From Chloroflexi bacterium UBA4736 (GTDB taxonomy: Bacteria > Chloroflexota > Dormibacteria > Dormibacterales > Dormibacteraceae), in contig DHIW01000004.1 in NCBI GenBank assembly GCA_002404015.1, forward strand, positions 31,284 to 95,283: a stretch of DNA of 64,000 nucleotides. The letters are read 5' to 3'. Positions 45,408 to 54,080 of this stretch are shown here, in pieces. The position numbers and the translations under genes are program-made. The number at the start of each line of letters is the position of its first letter. Within the stretch, counting starts at the first letter, position 1. The notes beneath the pieces were generated by a model. That model saw only the letters and a program-made list of their open reading frames with translations. It was not told the DNA's origin and searched no databases.

Positions 45408-46284
45408 GCAGCCTCAGGGCGTCCGGGTCGTCCAGCAGGAAGTGCTGGAGCAGGAAGAGGTCCATGCCCGCGTCCACAAGGGGGCGCATCTTGGCCACGA
45501 TCTCCTCCGGGGTGCCCACGAACCCGCGCTTGCCGAGGTCCTCCAGAGCGGCGTCGGGGTCCTTGCCCTGCAGCCGAACCAGCACCTCCGCGAGCCGGCC
45601 GGCGCGCTCGCGGAGCTCGGCCCGGTCGCGGCCTATGCAGTAGGTCGCCATCATCGAGTGGCGGATCGAGCCGGGATCCCGGCCGATCTCGGCACAGTGG
45701 GCGGCCAGCACTTCCGACTTGGCGCGGTAGGCGTCCAGCGTGGCGCCGTTGATGTTCCACTCGGCCGCGTCACGAGCGGCGATCTTCAGGGTCCGCTTCT
45801 CGCCGCTGCCGCCGATCAGCAGGGGCACCTCCCCGTGGATGGGGGCGGGCCGGTTCACCCGCCAGGTCTGGCGGATGCGCTCGATCCCCGACTCCAAGTT
45901 GTCGAAGCGTTCCTTGAGGGTCGGGAAGGGGACGCCGAAGGCCTGGTGCTCGGCCTCGTTCCAGCCCGCGCCCACACCGAGGATGAGGCGCCCGCCCGAA
46001 AGCTGGTCGACGGCCGCGGCCATCTTCGCCAGCAGGGCCGGGTGCCGGAAGGTCATCGGGCTGACCATCGGGCCGATCTGGACCCGCTTCGTCCACTCGG
46101 CGGCCAGCGCCATCGAGACCCAGCACTCGAGCGACTCCCGCTCGCCCCGTTCCATGACGGAGAACAGGTGGTCCGAGCGCCGCAGGCTGGCGAAATCGAG
46201 CCCGTCCACGTCCCGGCAGAGCGCCCGCCAATACTCCCAGGTCAGGCCCTCCTGGCCCTCGATCATGATGCCCAGCTCAGCCAT
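45376..46284 (-). CDS. LLM-class (F420-type) flavin-dependent oxidoreductase
   Basis: This 302-residue luciferase-like TIM barrel begins MAELGIMIEGQEGLTWEYW. It has FASLRRSDHLFSVMERGE, the VQIGPMVSPMTFRHPALLAK segment typical of F420-dependent members, LSGGRLILGVGAGWNEAEH and GTPEEIVAKMRPLVDAGMD. Family members in actinobacteria and Chloroflexota usually use F420H2. The substrate is unknown. Its start overlaps the end of the PHP-domain gene by 8 bases, and its 3' end overlaps pcp tail to tail. Confidence 0.87.
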   Translation of the reverse strand: MAELGIMIEGQEGLTWEYWRALCRDVDGLDFASLRRSDHLFSVMERGERESLECWVSMALAAEWTKRVQIGPMVSPMTFRHPALLAKMAAAVDQLSGGRLILGVGAGWNEAEHQAFGVPFPTLKERFDNLESGIERIRQTWRVNRPAPIHGEVPLLIGGSGEKRTLKIAARDAAEWNINGATLDAYRAKSEVLAAHCAEIGRDPGSIRHSMMATYCIGRDRAELRERAGRLAEVLVRLQGKDPDAALEDLGKRGFVGTPEEIVAKMRPLVDAGMDLFLLQHFLLDDPDALRLLSEEVVPALR

Positions 46285-47293
46285 CGCCAAAGACCTCCTT
46301 GAGTCGCTCGAGCGGCAGCCAGTTGACCAGGCTCTCGTCACCTACGCCGGCTTGCCGAGCCGCCCAGAGTCCGAGGTCAACGTAAATGAACTGGTCGGGG
46401 GCGTGCGCGTCCGAATCAAGGGCCAGGCGGCAGCCGGCGCCGAGTGCCAACCGGGCCAGCTCGGGTGACAGGTCCATACGGGCGGGGTCGCAGTCGATCT
46501 CCATCACGACCCCCCGCTCGGCCGCCCGCCGGAACACCTGTTCGAAGTCGTAGTCGGCGCCGTCTCGGCTGCCGGGCCGGCGGCCCGTGGGGTGGCCGAC
46601 GATGTCGACGTACGGGTTCTCGACCGCCCGCAGCATACGCTCGGTCATCGCCGCCTTCTCCATCCGCAGCTTCAGGTGAGGCGAGGCCACGACCACGTCC
46701 AGTGCAGAGAGCGTCCCGTCGGGCAGGTCGAGAGAGCCATCCTCGAGGATGTCCACCTCGATGCCCTGGAGGATCGTGATGCCGTCCAGCGAGCGGTTGG
46801 CCTCGTCGATCTGGCGGCGCTGGGCCAGGAGCCGCTCGGGGGTGAGGCCGTTCACGATCGTCATGCGCGGCGAGTGGTCGGTGATGGCCACGTACTCGTA
46901 GCCCCGGGCCAGCGCCGCCTGCCCCATCTGCACCACGCCGGCGCCGCCGTCCGACCAGTCGGTGTGGCAGTGCAGGTCGCCTCGATAGCCCTGCTCGACC
47001 AGGGGTGAGACGCCGATCTCCGGGATCCCCTCCAGGCCCGTGTCCTCGCGCAGGCGCTCGAGGTAGGTGCTGCGGCCGGCGTCGATCATCTCGACCAGGG
47101 TCTTCTCGATCCCGGCACCCACCCCGGGGATGGTCTGGAGGGCGTCGCGGGAGCGCAGCCGGGCCAGGTCCGGGCGCTCGCGGAGGATCGCGGCCGCCAC
47201 CTTCGTGAACGCCCGGGCTCGGTGCGCGTCCTGCTTGTGGCGAAGGAGATAGGCGATCTCGGCCAAGTAGGCGGCGGCCTCTTCGGGGGTCAC
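46277..47293 (-). CDS. PHP-domain phosphoesterase with N-terminal helix-hairpin-helix
   Basis: This 338-residue protein starts at GTG 47293 (VTPEEAAAYLAEIAYLLRHK). Residues 1-95 resemble the HhH N-terminus of PolX polymerases (AHRARAFTKVAAAI, LQTIPGVGAGIEKTLVEMI). Residues ~120-338 are a PHP domain with metal motifs DLHCHTDWSDG, ITDHSPRM, GIEVDI, ASPHLK, VGHPTG and SDAHAPDQF. The polymerase palm and fingers are absent. The PHP site should be a metal phosphoesterase or 3'-5' exonuclease. It overlaps both neighbours. Confidence 0.88.
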   Translation of the reverse strand: MTPEEAAAYLAEIAYLLRHKQDAHRARAFTKVAAAILRERPDLARLRSRDALQTIPGVGAGIEKTLVEMIDAGRSTYLERLREDTGLEGIPEIGVSPLVEQGYRGDLHCHTDWSDGGAGVVQMGQAALARGYEYVAITDHSPRMTIVNGLTPERLLAQRRQIDEANRSLDGITILQGIEVDILEDGSLDLPDGTLSALDVVVASPHLKLRMEKAAMTERMLRAVENPYVDIVGHPTGRRPGSRDGADYDFEQVFRRAAERGVVMEIDCDPARMDLSPELARLALGAGCRLALDSDAHAPDQFIYVDLGLWAARQAGVGDESLVNWLPLERLKEVFGDG

Positions 47294-48120
47294 AGGTCCT
47301 TCACCAGCAGCTCGGTGGGCGGCCGCCGAGTCCCGAAGAAGTCCTCCAGCGCGGGATCGGCGGGGGGCATGAGCGGCGCTGGGAAAGTCCGCCGCGAGTA
47401 GTTTCGCGCCACCCACCATTCCGGCGCCTCCGGGCCGACCAGGACCACGCGCCCGCCCGGCCTGACGCAGCGCTCCAGCTCGGCTGCGACGCGCTCACCA
47501 CCGAGCGGCGGATCCGGGCCGAACGTGGTGCACGAGAGCAGGACGTCGGCGAACCCGTTTGGGAAAGGCAGTGCCTGCCCGAAGGCCGCCACCACCTCCA
47601 CGTCCTCGAGCGCGTCGAGCAGGCGCCGGCGCAGGGGCGGGCAGGGCTCGACCGCGAGCACGCGCCGGGCGCGTCCCACCAGGTGCCGGGTGAGCCGCCC
47701 CGTGCCGGCGGCGACCTCGACCGCGAGGGCGCCATCGACGGGCAGGGCCGCCAGCAGCTCCGGGGAGATCGGCTCGGCTTCGGCCAGCCGGGCCCACAGG
47801 TCCGGCTCCAGCTCATAGGCCAGGGCCCAGAAGCAGCCTCGCACCAGGCGCTGGGCGGCCGCGTCGCGCTCGGCCTGGGCCACCGGCCGCTGAGCCAGGC
47901 GGAGCAGTCGCTCGCCCCGCTCGGGCGGCAGCGCGGAGGCGACGGCAAACAGCGCCTGCCCTGCGGACGCCAGCGCCGCGGCCGCTTCCTCAAGGGGCGG
48001 CGCGCTGGGTCCGGGCTCGAAAAGGTGCCGGAGCGAGGGCCGGCTGAGGCGGGCCAGGTCGGCCGGCGAGAAGCGGCGGCTACCCTTTGGGGCGGCTGCA
48101 ACCGCTTCGGCGTAACGCAC
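47290..48120 (-). CDS. Class I SAM-dependent methyltransferase
   Basis: This 276-residue protein starts at GTG 48120. After a helical N-terminal part, the Rossmann-type fold shows motif I VEVAAGTGRLTRHLVG, RRVLAVEPCPPLRRRLLDAL, VVAAFGQALPFPNGFADVLL and CVRPGGRVVLVGPEAPEWW. The substrate is not predictable. Its stop overlaps the start of the PHP gene (GTGA). It is divergent from the PTPS/folE operon. Confidence 0.82.
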   Translation of the reverse strand: MRYAEAVAAAPKGSRRFSPADLARLSRPSLRHLFEPGPSAPPLEEAAAALASAGQALFAVASALPPERGERLLRLAQRPVAQAERDAAAQRLVRGCFWALAYELEPDLWARLAEAEPISPELLAALPVDGALAVEVAAGTGRLTRHLVGRARRVLAVEPCPPLRRRLLDALEDVEVVAAFGQALPFPNGFADVLLSCTTFGPDPPLGGERVAAELERCVRPGGRVVLVGPEAPEWWVARNYSRRTFPAPLMPPADPALEDFFGTRRPPTELLVKDL

Positions 48121-48149
48121 GGACGTGTATCACTATAGGAATCGGAGAC

Positions 48150-48596
48150 ATGCTGAAGACCCGCCCCGTCGGCGACAGTGCGGCGCCGGCCCGAACCCCG
48201 ACCGCCGTGCTGGTGACACGCCGCGCCACCTTCGCGGCCGCCCACGTCCTGGCCCGGCCGGAGTGGGAGGCCGCCCGCAACCAGGAGGTGTTCGGGGCCT
48301 GCGCCGGCGACCACGGCCACAACTACGTGATCGAAGTCGGCGTGCTCGGGGTGCCGGATCCGCAGACCGGGATGGTGATCAACCTGAAGGAGCTCGACCG
48401 GGTTCTGCGCGAGGCGGTCGTGGAGCACGTCGACCACCGCCACCTGAACCGCGTGGCCTTCCTGGACGGGCTGGTGCCGACCGCTGAGAACCTGGCCAGG
48501 GCGTTCTGGGACCGGCTCGAGGAGCGGCTGGGCGACCGCCTCCAGAAGGTTCGGCTGGTTGAGTCGGAGAACAATTCGGTGGAGGTTTCGCGTTGA
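48150..48596 (+). CDS. 6-pyruvoyl-tetrahydropterin synthase / QueD family
   Basis: This 148-residue protein has the PTPS fold with zinc histidines in [13 protein letters not shown] and [50 protein letters not shown] and the ending [15 protein letters not shown]. It acts on dihydroneopterin triphosphate, either toward 6-carboxy-tetrahydropterin (queuosine/7-deazaguanine) or tetrahydrobiopterin-like products. It starts at ATG 48150 after CGGAGA and is coupled to folE (TTGA overlap), which makes the substrate. Confidence 0.88.
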   Translation: MLKTRPVGDSAAPARTPTAVLVTRRATFAAAHVLARPEWEAARNQEVFGACAGDHGHNYVIEVGVLGVPDPQTGMVINLKELDRVLREAVVEHVDHRHLNRVAFLDGLVPTAENLARAFWDRLEERLGDRLQKVRLVESENNSVEVSR

Positions 48597-49171
48597 GCAT
48601 CGCCCGCCAGCCCTTCGGCGACGAGCTGGCCACCGTCGTCAGCGAGCTGCTCAAGGGCATCGGCGAGGACCCCGGCCGGGAGGGCCTGCTCGAGACGCCG
48701 CAGCGGGTGGCCGACTCCCTCCGTTACCTGACCGAGGGCTACTCGATGGACGCTCGGGACGCGATCGGCGATGCGGTGTTCGAGCAGCGCTACGACGAGA
48801 TGGTGCTGGTCAAGGACATCGCCTTCTACAGCCTCTGCGAGCACCACCTGCTGCCCTTCTTCGGTGCGGTCCACGTCGCCTACGTCCCCAACGGCCGGGT
48901 TGTCGGGCTCAGCAAGATCCCGCGTGTAGTGGACGTCTACGCCCACCGCCTCCAGCTCCAGGAGCGGCTCACACGCCAGATCGCCGAGGGCCTGGAGGCC
49001 GTCCTGAGACCGGACGGGGTGGCCGTGGTGATCGAGGCGCGGCACCTCTGCATGGAGATGCGCGGGGTCGAGAAGGCGGGCGGGGAGACCGTCACGTCCT
49101 GCATGCTCGGCTGCTTCCGGGAGGACCCTCGGACGCGCGCCGAGTTCCTGGAGCTCCTCAAGAAATCCTGA
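48593..49171 (+). CDS. folE: GTP cyclohydrolase I
   Basis: This zinc enzyme converts GTP to 7,8-dihydroneopterin triphosphate, the entry to folate and deazaguanine synthesis. The 192-residue protein has [33 protein letters not shown] with the Cys/His ligands, [36 protein letters not shown] and [11 protein letters not shown]. It starts at TTG 48593 within the preceding stop. Its own stop overlaps the probable CTG start of the glycosyltransferase. Confidence 0.95.
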   Translation: MSIARQPFGDELATVVSELLKGIGEDPGREGLLETPQRVADSLRYLTEGYSMDARDAIGDAVFEQRYDEMVLVKDIAFYSLCEHHLLPFFGAVHVAYVPNGRVVGLSKIPRVVDVYAHRLQLQERLTRQIAEGLEAVLRPDGVAVVIEARHLCMEMRGVEKAGGETVTSCMLGCFREDPRTRAEFLELLKKS

Positions 49172-50187
49172 GGATCGCGGTCGTGGCCTCCCTGGTCACG
49201 CCGCTGCGGCCGAACCTGGCGGGCGGCGCCCAGGCCTTCGTCTGCGACCTGGCCCGCGAGCTCCACGACCGCGGCCACGAGGTCGCGCTCTACTGCGCCA
49301 GCCGCTCCCAGGTGCCCGGCGTCGACCTGGTGGAGATCGAGGTGCCCGCCGGCGTCGCCGAGGCCCTCGTTATGCCCGGCGGAGCGCCCCCGCAAGCGGT
49401 CGCCGCCCTCGGCGAGGGTTTCGAGAGGCTGTTCGCCGAGCTCCGCCGCCAGGCGCCCGACGTGGTCAGCCAGCACGCCTTCGACGCCGAGGCAATCGAG
49501 CTGGCGGAGGGCCTGCGGGTGCTGCACACGTTGCACATGCCGCCGATGGTCCCGGCCGTGGTGGAGGCTGCGCGCCGGAGCCGGGCCGCCTTCGCCACGG
49601 TCTCCGAGGCAGCTCGGCGAGATTGGAGTGCGGTCGGCCTGGAACCGGTGCGCGTCCTCCGGAACGGGATCCCCGACTTCGGCGTCGAGCCCCGCCCGCC
49701 CGAGCCGGTCGCCGTCATCGCCGGCCGCATCTCGCCCGAGAAGGGCACAGCGGCCGCGCTGCGCGTGGCGACGGCGGCCGGGCTTGAGCCGCTGCTGCTG
49801 GGCGAGGTCTACGACCGCGCGTACCACGAGCGCGAGGTCCGGCTCCAGCCGCGCGCCGTCGGCCGCGAGGAGCTCAGCCGGATCATGGCCGGCGCGGCTG
49901 CCACCCTGATGCCGGTCGAGTGGGAAGAGCCCTTCGGGCTGGTGGCGGCGGAATCCCAAATGGCCGGCTGCCCGGTCGCCGGCTACCGGCGCGGAGGCCT
50001 GCCCGAGGTCGTGTCCGAGGGCGTGGGCGGCTACCTGGTGGAGCCCGGCGACGAGGCCGGCCTGGTGGAGGCGGTCCATCGAGCGGCCGGGCTCGACCGC
50101 GCCGCCATCCGGCGCAGCGCCCTCGGCCGCCTCCTGATCGGCCCCGCCGTGGCGGCCTACGAGGAGGCCTTGACTTCGCTCGCCTAG
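49168..50187 (+). CDS. GT4-type glycosyltransferase, apparent CTG start
   Basis: This ~339-residue GT-B protein has [20 protein letters not shown] at the N-terminus, [50 protein letters not shown] and the donor-binding end [20 protein letters not shown] then [19 protein letters not shown]. Sugar donor and acceptor are unknown. The start consistent with a complete first beta strand is CTG 49168, forming CTGA with the folE stop. The nearest canonical start, GTG 49183, has GAGG at a 9-base spacing but would cut into the first strand. Confidence 0.85.
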   Translation: MRIAVVASLVTPLRPNLAGGAQAFVCDLARELHDRGHEVALYCASRSQVPGVDLVEIEVPAGVAEALVMPGGAPPQAVAALGEGFERLFAELRRQAPDVVSQHAFDAEAIELAEGLRVLHTLHMPPMVPAVVEAARRSRAAFATVSEAARRDWSAVGLEPVRVLRNGIPDFGVEPRPPEPVAVIAGRISPEKGTAAALRVATAAGLEPLLLGEVYDRAYHEREVRLQPRAVGREELSRIMAGAAATLMPVEWEEPFGLVAAESQMAGCPVAGYRRGGLPEVVSEGVGGYLVEPGDEAGLVEAVHRAAGLDRAAIRRSALGRLLIGPAVAAYEEALTSLA

Positions 50188-50795
50188 CCGTCGTCACGGG
50201 CGGCTCGGGCGGCATCGGCCGGGCCCTGCTGGCCGAGCTGGCCCGCCGCGGCTTCGAGGTGGTCTCCTGGAGCCGCAGCGACGGCGTCGATGCCGCCGAC
50301 GAGGACCAGGTGGAGCAAGCGGCGGCCCGGCTGCCGCGGCTTGACGCGCTGGTCAACAACGCCGCGGTCCTGGTCCCTCGCGCCTTTGCCGAGCTGACGG
50401 CCGCCGAGTGGGACGAGACGCTCCGGGCCGGGCTGCGCAGCGCCTTCCTGTGCAGCCGGGTCGCCTTCCGGCAGATGGGCCAGGGCGGCAGCATCGTCAT
50501 GATCTCCAGCCTCTCCGGCGTGGCCGGCGCCGAGAAGTTCCCCGGCATGGCAGCTTACGTCACCGCCAAGTCGGGGCTGGCCGGATTGACGGAGGCCCTG
50601 GCCGTCGAGGGACGTCCGCTGGGCATCCGGGTCAACGCGGTCAGTCCGGGCTCGGTCGACGCGCCCATGCTGGCGCTGAGTGGGGCTCCGAAAGCCCGGG
50701 CGCTGCGCCCCGAAGAGGTCGCCCGCGTCGCCGGCTGGCTGGCCTCCCCGGAGTCGGCGCCGCTGTCCGGCGCCAACCTCAGGCTGGACCCCTGA
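50169..50795 (+). CDS. Short-chain dehydrogenase/reductase, start codon unresolved
   Basis: The SDR frame shows [75 protein letters not shown] and INAVSPGSVD-like VNAVSPGSVDAPMLA, a ~200-residue classical SDR. GAGGAGG at 50161-50167 is a strong ribosome-binding site. The codons after it in frame are CTT, GAC, TTC, GCT, CGC, CTA, so no NTG start occurs where the protein must begin. CTA overlaps the glycosyltransferase TAG. The coordinate given is the first codon after the ribosome-binding site and is provisional. Confidence 0.75.
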   Translation, partial: LDFARLAVVTGGSGGIGRALLAELARRGFEVVSWSRSDGVDAADEDQVEQAAARLPRLDALVNNAAVLVPRAFAELTAAEWDETLRAGLRSAFLCSRVAFRQMGQGGSIVMISSLSGVAGAEKFPGMAAYVTAKSGLAGLTEALAVEGRPLGIRVNAVSPGSVDAPMLALSGAPKARALRPEEVARVAGWLASPESAPLSGANLRLDP

Positions 50796-50826
50796 ACTCT
50801 ATCTAGTGTGTCGGGTCCCCGAGATG

Positions 50827-50870
50827 CCGCGACAATAGGACCCCTCCCTCCGCCTGCAGGGGGAGGGAGG
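50827..50870. repeat. Intergenic repeat family 2, copy 2 (bidirectional terminator-like)
   Basis: CCGCGACAATAGGACCCC is followed by CTCCCTCCGCCTGCAGGGGGAG, which folds into a stem with a short loop and then a G-rich run. It matches the copy at 42858 over about 40 bases. It lies between the convergent SDR and membrane-protein genes. Confidence 0.7.
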
Positions 50871-50887
50871 GAGGGGGGGCGGACAGA

Positions 50888-51361
50888 CTAGGCCGCCTTC
50901 TTCTCCTGGCCCCGGAGGATCGACACCATCCGGCTGACGACCGCGGCCGCGGCCGCGGTTCCGGCCGCCTGGGCCGCCCTGATCGCGATCTTCTCCCACG
51001 AGGAGCCGGCCGGCTCCTCTCCGATCTGGCGCTCGCCCACGTAGAGCCGGACCGGAGGCACCTGCTTGCGGAGGCCCAGCTCCAACCGCTCCCGGAGGTG
51101 CCTCAGGTTGGTCCACCAGGTCGGCGGCACCACTCGCTCGAAGCGCTCGCCCATCGTCGGCGGCCGGGTCATCCGGTAGATCACGTAGCCGGCCCCGATC
51201 GCGGCGCCGATCGCCGCCGCCGAGCCGACCACGATCAGGGCGGTTCGGGCCGAGCGCCTGACCGTGGCGCGGCTGCGCTCGCGCAGCTCGACGATCTTCG
51301 ACTCCATGGAGCCGCGGACTTCGGCTATTTGTTTGTCGAGCTGATCAGATGAAGCGCCCAT
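50888..51361 (-). CDS. DUF3618-like membrane protein
   Basis: This 157-residue protein begins MGASSDQLDKQIAEVRGSME, matching the DUF3618 N-terminal helix, followed by a membrane segment (TALIVVGSAAAIGAAIGAGY). A second hydrophobic region (AGTAAAAAVVSRMVSIL) lies near the C-terminus. These proteins often sit next to holin-like membrane proteins, as here, and may relate to envelope stress. Function is unknown. Confidence 0.75.
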   Translation of the reverse strand: MGASSDQLDKQIAEVRGSMESKIVELRERSRATVRRSARTALIVVGSAAAIGAAIGAGYVIYRMTRPPTMGERFERVVPPTWWTNLRHLRERLELGLRKQVPPVRLYVGERQIGEEPAGSSWEKIAIRAAQAAGTAAAAAVVSRMVSILRGQEKKAA

Positions 51362-51717
51362 GCCTTGGTCTCCTTGAGGCTCTCAATCGTCTTCTTCGGC
51401 GCCTCGATGCGCAGCTTCGACTTGCCGAAGAGGGCGAGACCCGCCGCCAGCACCACACAGAGGATCAGCCAGACCAGCGCCGCCACCGAATGCGCCGGGA
51501 TCGCGACGACAAGCAGCACCGGCAGCGCGACGAGCACCGCGAGAAGGGCAAAAACGGCCGCCCCGGCCAGCGCGCCTGCCGCCACGCCGTTGCTGATGGC
51601 GAGCTCCTTGACCTCCTGCTTGGCGAGCGCGATCTCAAGGTGCACCAGCTGCTGCGCGCTCTCCACGATGTCGTGCGCCAGCTCGGGCGTCGAGTCGTCG
51701 TATTTCTTGCGAGCCAC
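51325..51717 (-). CDS. Phage-holin-III/DUF1469-like membrane protein
   Basis: This 130-residue protein starts at GTG 51717 (VARKKYDDSTPELAHDIVES). An amphipathic helix (AQQLVHLEIALAKQEVKELA) leads to two membrane segments (GVAAGALAGAAVFALLAVLV, AALVWLILCVVLAAGLALF), the layout of the actinobacterial Holin-X family. It overlaps the DUF3618 gene downstream. It is divergent from arsR; the operator-bearing region (51718-51809) also contains its promoter. Confidence 0.75.
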   Translation of the reverse strand: MARKKYDDSTPELAHDIVESAQQLVHLEIALAKQEVKELAISNGVAAGALAGAAVFALLAVLVALPVLLVVAIPAHSVAALVWLILCVVLAAGLALFGKSKLRIEAPKKTIESLKETKAWALHLISSTNK

Positions 51718-51761
51718 TATTAAGAAAGCATACGCAACGGCGCCGACATCGCCCACCGACG

Positions 51762-51815
51762 ATACATAACGGTCTCTTTATGTCTTAGACTTCGCATAAA
51801 GAGATCGTTATGTAT
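51762..51815. promoter_or_regulatory. Double dyad operator (two CATAA-N8-TTATG sites)
   Basis: Two 21-base arms (51762-51782 and 51795-51815), separated by 12 bases, are inverted copies with one mismatch. Each arm contains its own dyad CATAA-N8-TTATG (51765-51782 and 51795-51812), the size and symmetry of an ArsR/SmtB operator. The second site covers the arsR start codon at 51810. Binding would block arsR-ino1 and probably the divergent holin-like gene. Confidence 0.82.
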
Positions 51816-52124
51816 GAATGGAGCCTGGTACGGCGTGAGCTGCCGGCGCACTTCAGTGCGCTGGCCAACCCCACCCGCCTGCGCATCCTGGAGCGGCTCG
51901 CCTCGGAGGGGGAGGCCAGCGTCAACGAGCTGGCCGGCCACCTCCGGATGAGCCAGCCGAGGATCTCCTGGCACCTGGGGATGATGCGGCGGGGTGGGAT
52001 CGTCCGCCAGCGCAGGGAGGGCCGCCAGGTCCACTGCTCGATCGACCTCGACAACATTCGGCGTCATCAGCTCGCCCTCTGGGAGCTGCTGACCCAGCAC
52101 AAACGGATAGGAGCTCAGCCATGA
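51810..52124 (+). CDS. ArsR-family winged-helix regulator
   Basis: This 104-residue protein has the ArsR fold: [40 protein letters not shown] as the recognition helix, [20 protein letters not shown] for the wing, and a C-terminal dimerisation helix. The metal-binding cysteine pair of the alpha3 helix (ELCVCDL in ArsR) is absent, so it may sense something else. ATG 51810 lies inside the operator; the mRNA is probably leaderless or nearly so. Its stop overlaps ino1 (ATGA), so it should control inositol-lipid synthesis and its own gene. Confidence 0.9.
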   Translation: MYEWSLVRRELPAHFSALANPTRLRILERLASEGEASVNELAGHLRMSQPRISWHLGMMRRGGIVRQRREGRQVHCSIDLDNIRRHQLALWELLTQHKRIGAQP

Positions 52125-53236
52125 AGAACGGCAACGGCAAGGTGAAGGTGGCGGTCGTCGGCGTCGGCAACTGCGCCTCCTCTCTCATCCAGGGCGTCAA
52201 GTACTACCGAGAGGCTTCGCCCGACGACTTCGTCCCCGGGCTCATGCACGTGGACCTGGGCGGCTACCACATCCGCGACATCGAGTTCGTGGCCGCGTTC
52301 GACGTGGATAAGAAGAAGGTCGGCAAGGACCTGTCCGAGGCCATCTGGGCCGGCGCCAACAACACCGTGAAGTTCGCCGACGTGCCCTCGCTAGGGGTCA
52401 AGGTCGAGCGCGGCATGACGCACGACGGCATCGGCAAATACCTGGCCGACGTGATCGAGAAGGCGCCGGGAGAGACCGCTGACGTGGCCGGGATCCTGAA
52501 GAAGACCGGCGCCCACGTGCTGGTCAACTACCTGCCGGTCGGCTCCGAGGAGGCGACCAAGTGGTACGTCGAGCAGGCGCTCAACGCCGGCTGCGCTTTC
52601 GTCAACTGCATCCCCGTCTTCATCGCGCGCGAGCACTACTGGCAGGGCCGATTCGAAGCCAAGGGCCTGCCGATCATCGGGGACGACATCAAGTCGCAGG
52701 TCGGCGCCACCATCATCCACCGCACGCTGGCGCGGCTGTTCCGCGAGCGCGGCGTCCGGCTGGAGCGTACATACCAGCTGAACTTCGGTGGCAACACCGA
52801 CTTCCTGAACATGCTGGAGCGCGACCGGCTGATGTCGAAGAAGATCTCCAAGACCCGCTCGGTGACTTCCCAGCTCGACTACGACATGGGCGACGACAAC
52901 GTGCACATCGGTCCGTCCGACTACGTGCCCTGGCTGCAGGACCGCAAGTGGGCGCAGATCCGGCTCGAGGGGCGCTCGTTCGGCGACGTCCCCCTGAACG
53001 TGGAGCTGAAGCTCGAGGTGCACGACTCGCCCAACTCCGCCGGGATCGTGATCGACGCCGTCCGATGCTGCAAGCTGGCGCTGGACAAGGGCCTCTCGGG
53101 CACACTGGAGGGGCCCAGCGCCTACTTCATGAAATCGCCGCCCCAGCAGTACACGGACCCCGACGCCCGCCGGCTCACGGAGGAGTTCATCTCCACCAAT
53201 TCCCGCCAGGAGCAGGCTGCGACCGCTAAGACTTAG
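52121..53236 (+). CDS. ino1: myo-inositol-1-phosphate synthase
   Basis: This NAD-dependent enzyme converts glucose 6-phosphate to 1L-myo-inositol 1-phosphate. The 371-residue protein has [115 protein letters not shown] and [13 protein letters not shown], the actinobacterial short-form Ino1. It supplies the inositol head group for the lipid genes downstream and perhaps for mycothiol. Translation is coupled to arsR. Confidence 0.96.
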   Translation: MKNGNGKVKVAVVGVGNCASSLIQGVKYYREASPDDFVPGLMHVDLGGYHIRDIEFVAAFDVDKKKVGKDLSEAIWAGANNTVKFADVPSLGVKVERGMTHDGIGKYLADVIEKAPGETADVAGILKKTGAHVLVNYLPVGSEEATKWYVEQALNAGCAFVNCIPVFIAREHYWQGRFEAKGLPIIGDDIKSQVGATIIHRTLARLFRERGVRLERTYQLNFGGNTDFLNMLERDRLMSKKISKTRSVTSQLDYDMGDDNVHIGPSDYVPWLQDRKWAQIRLEGRSFGDVPLNVELKLEVHDSPNSAGIVIDAVRCCKLALDKGLSGTLEGPSAYFMKSPPQQYTDPDARRLTEEFISTNSRQEQAATAKT

Positions 53237-54077
53237 CTACCAGGCCGGAGCCCGGCTGACGCGAGCGCTCCCCAGCGGGGTTCGCTACCGGCTGGCCGAG
53301 GCCGGGGGGTCGGCCTGGTACTGGGCGAGCGCCGCCCAGCGCCGAAACGCGCTCGGCAACTACGCGGCGGTCCTGGGACTGCCGCGTGACGACCCGCGCG
53401 TCGCCCGGGTGGCGCAGCGGGCCTTCATGAACTACGGCCTCATGCTGGCGGACTTCGCTCTGCTGGGAGCCCTGAGTCCCGAGGAGCTGATCGCGCGCAC
53501 GTCCATCGACGGCCGGGATCGGCTCGACTCCGCGCTGGCCGCGGGTCGAGGCTGCATCATGGCGGTTCCCCACATGGGCTCCTGGGATATCGGCGGGTCC
53601 TACGCGGGCGCGCTCGGCCTCCGGATCGCGGCGGTTACGGAACGCTTCCCCGGCTCACTCGACGAGGCGGTGGTCCAGACACGCGCCAGCTTCGGTCTGG
53701 ATGTGATCCCGCTCGGCCGCTCCGCGGTGGGCGCCATAGGCCGGGCGCTGGAGGCGAACTCGATCGTGGCCCTCCTGTGCGACCTGCCCCAGGGCCCGGG
53801 CGTCGAGGTGGAGTTCTTCGGACGCACGGCGGTGGTCCCCGGGGGGCCCGCCGCCTTTGCCGCCCGCACCGGCGCCGCGCTGCTGCCGGCCTGCGTCTAC
53901 CGCACCTCCCCGGGCGGCTACCACATCCACCTCGACGAGCCGCTCCCCGTCCCGAAAGGGCGAGCCGACAAGGCTGTCCAGCGTTCGCTGATGCAGAGAG
54001 TCGTGGGCCGCTTCGAGGACTTCATACGGGAACGGCCGGAGCAGTGGTATGCGTTCCGGCCGCTCTTCGGCGGCTGA
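53217..54077 (+). CDS. Lysophospholipid/PIM acyltransferase (LpxL/PatA family), apparent CTG start
   Basis: The protein shows the LABLAT motif [11 protein letters not shown] (His/Asp), [39 protein letters not shown] and the ending [14 protein letters not shown]. Mycobacterial homologues (PatA) acylate phosphatidylinositol mannosides. The first GTG, 53409, would remove ~64 residues that look like the normal N-terminal helices ([20 protein letters not shown]). No ATG/GTG/TTG lies upstream within the frame. CTG 53217 has AGGAG four bases before it and gives 286 residues, overlapping ino1 by 20 bases. The context with ino1, the PimA-like enzyme and PI synthase supports the role. Confidence 0.86.
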   Translation: MRPLRLSYQAGARLTRALPSGVRYRLAEAGGSAWYWASAAQRRNALGNYAAVLGLPRDDPRVARVAQRAFMNYGLMLADFALLGALSPEELIARTSIDGRDRLDSALAAGRGCIMAVPHMGSWDIGGSYAGALGLRIAAVTERFPGSLDEAVVQTRASFGLDVIPLGRSAVGAIGRALEANSIVALLCDLPQGPGVEVEFFGRTAVVPGGPAAFAARTGAALLPACVYRTSPGGYHIHLDEPLPVPKGRADKAVQRSLMQRVVGRFEDFIRERPEQWYAFRPLFGG

Positions 54078-54080
54078 TCC

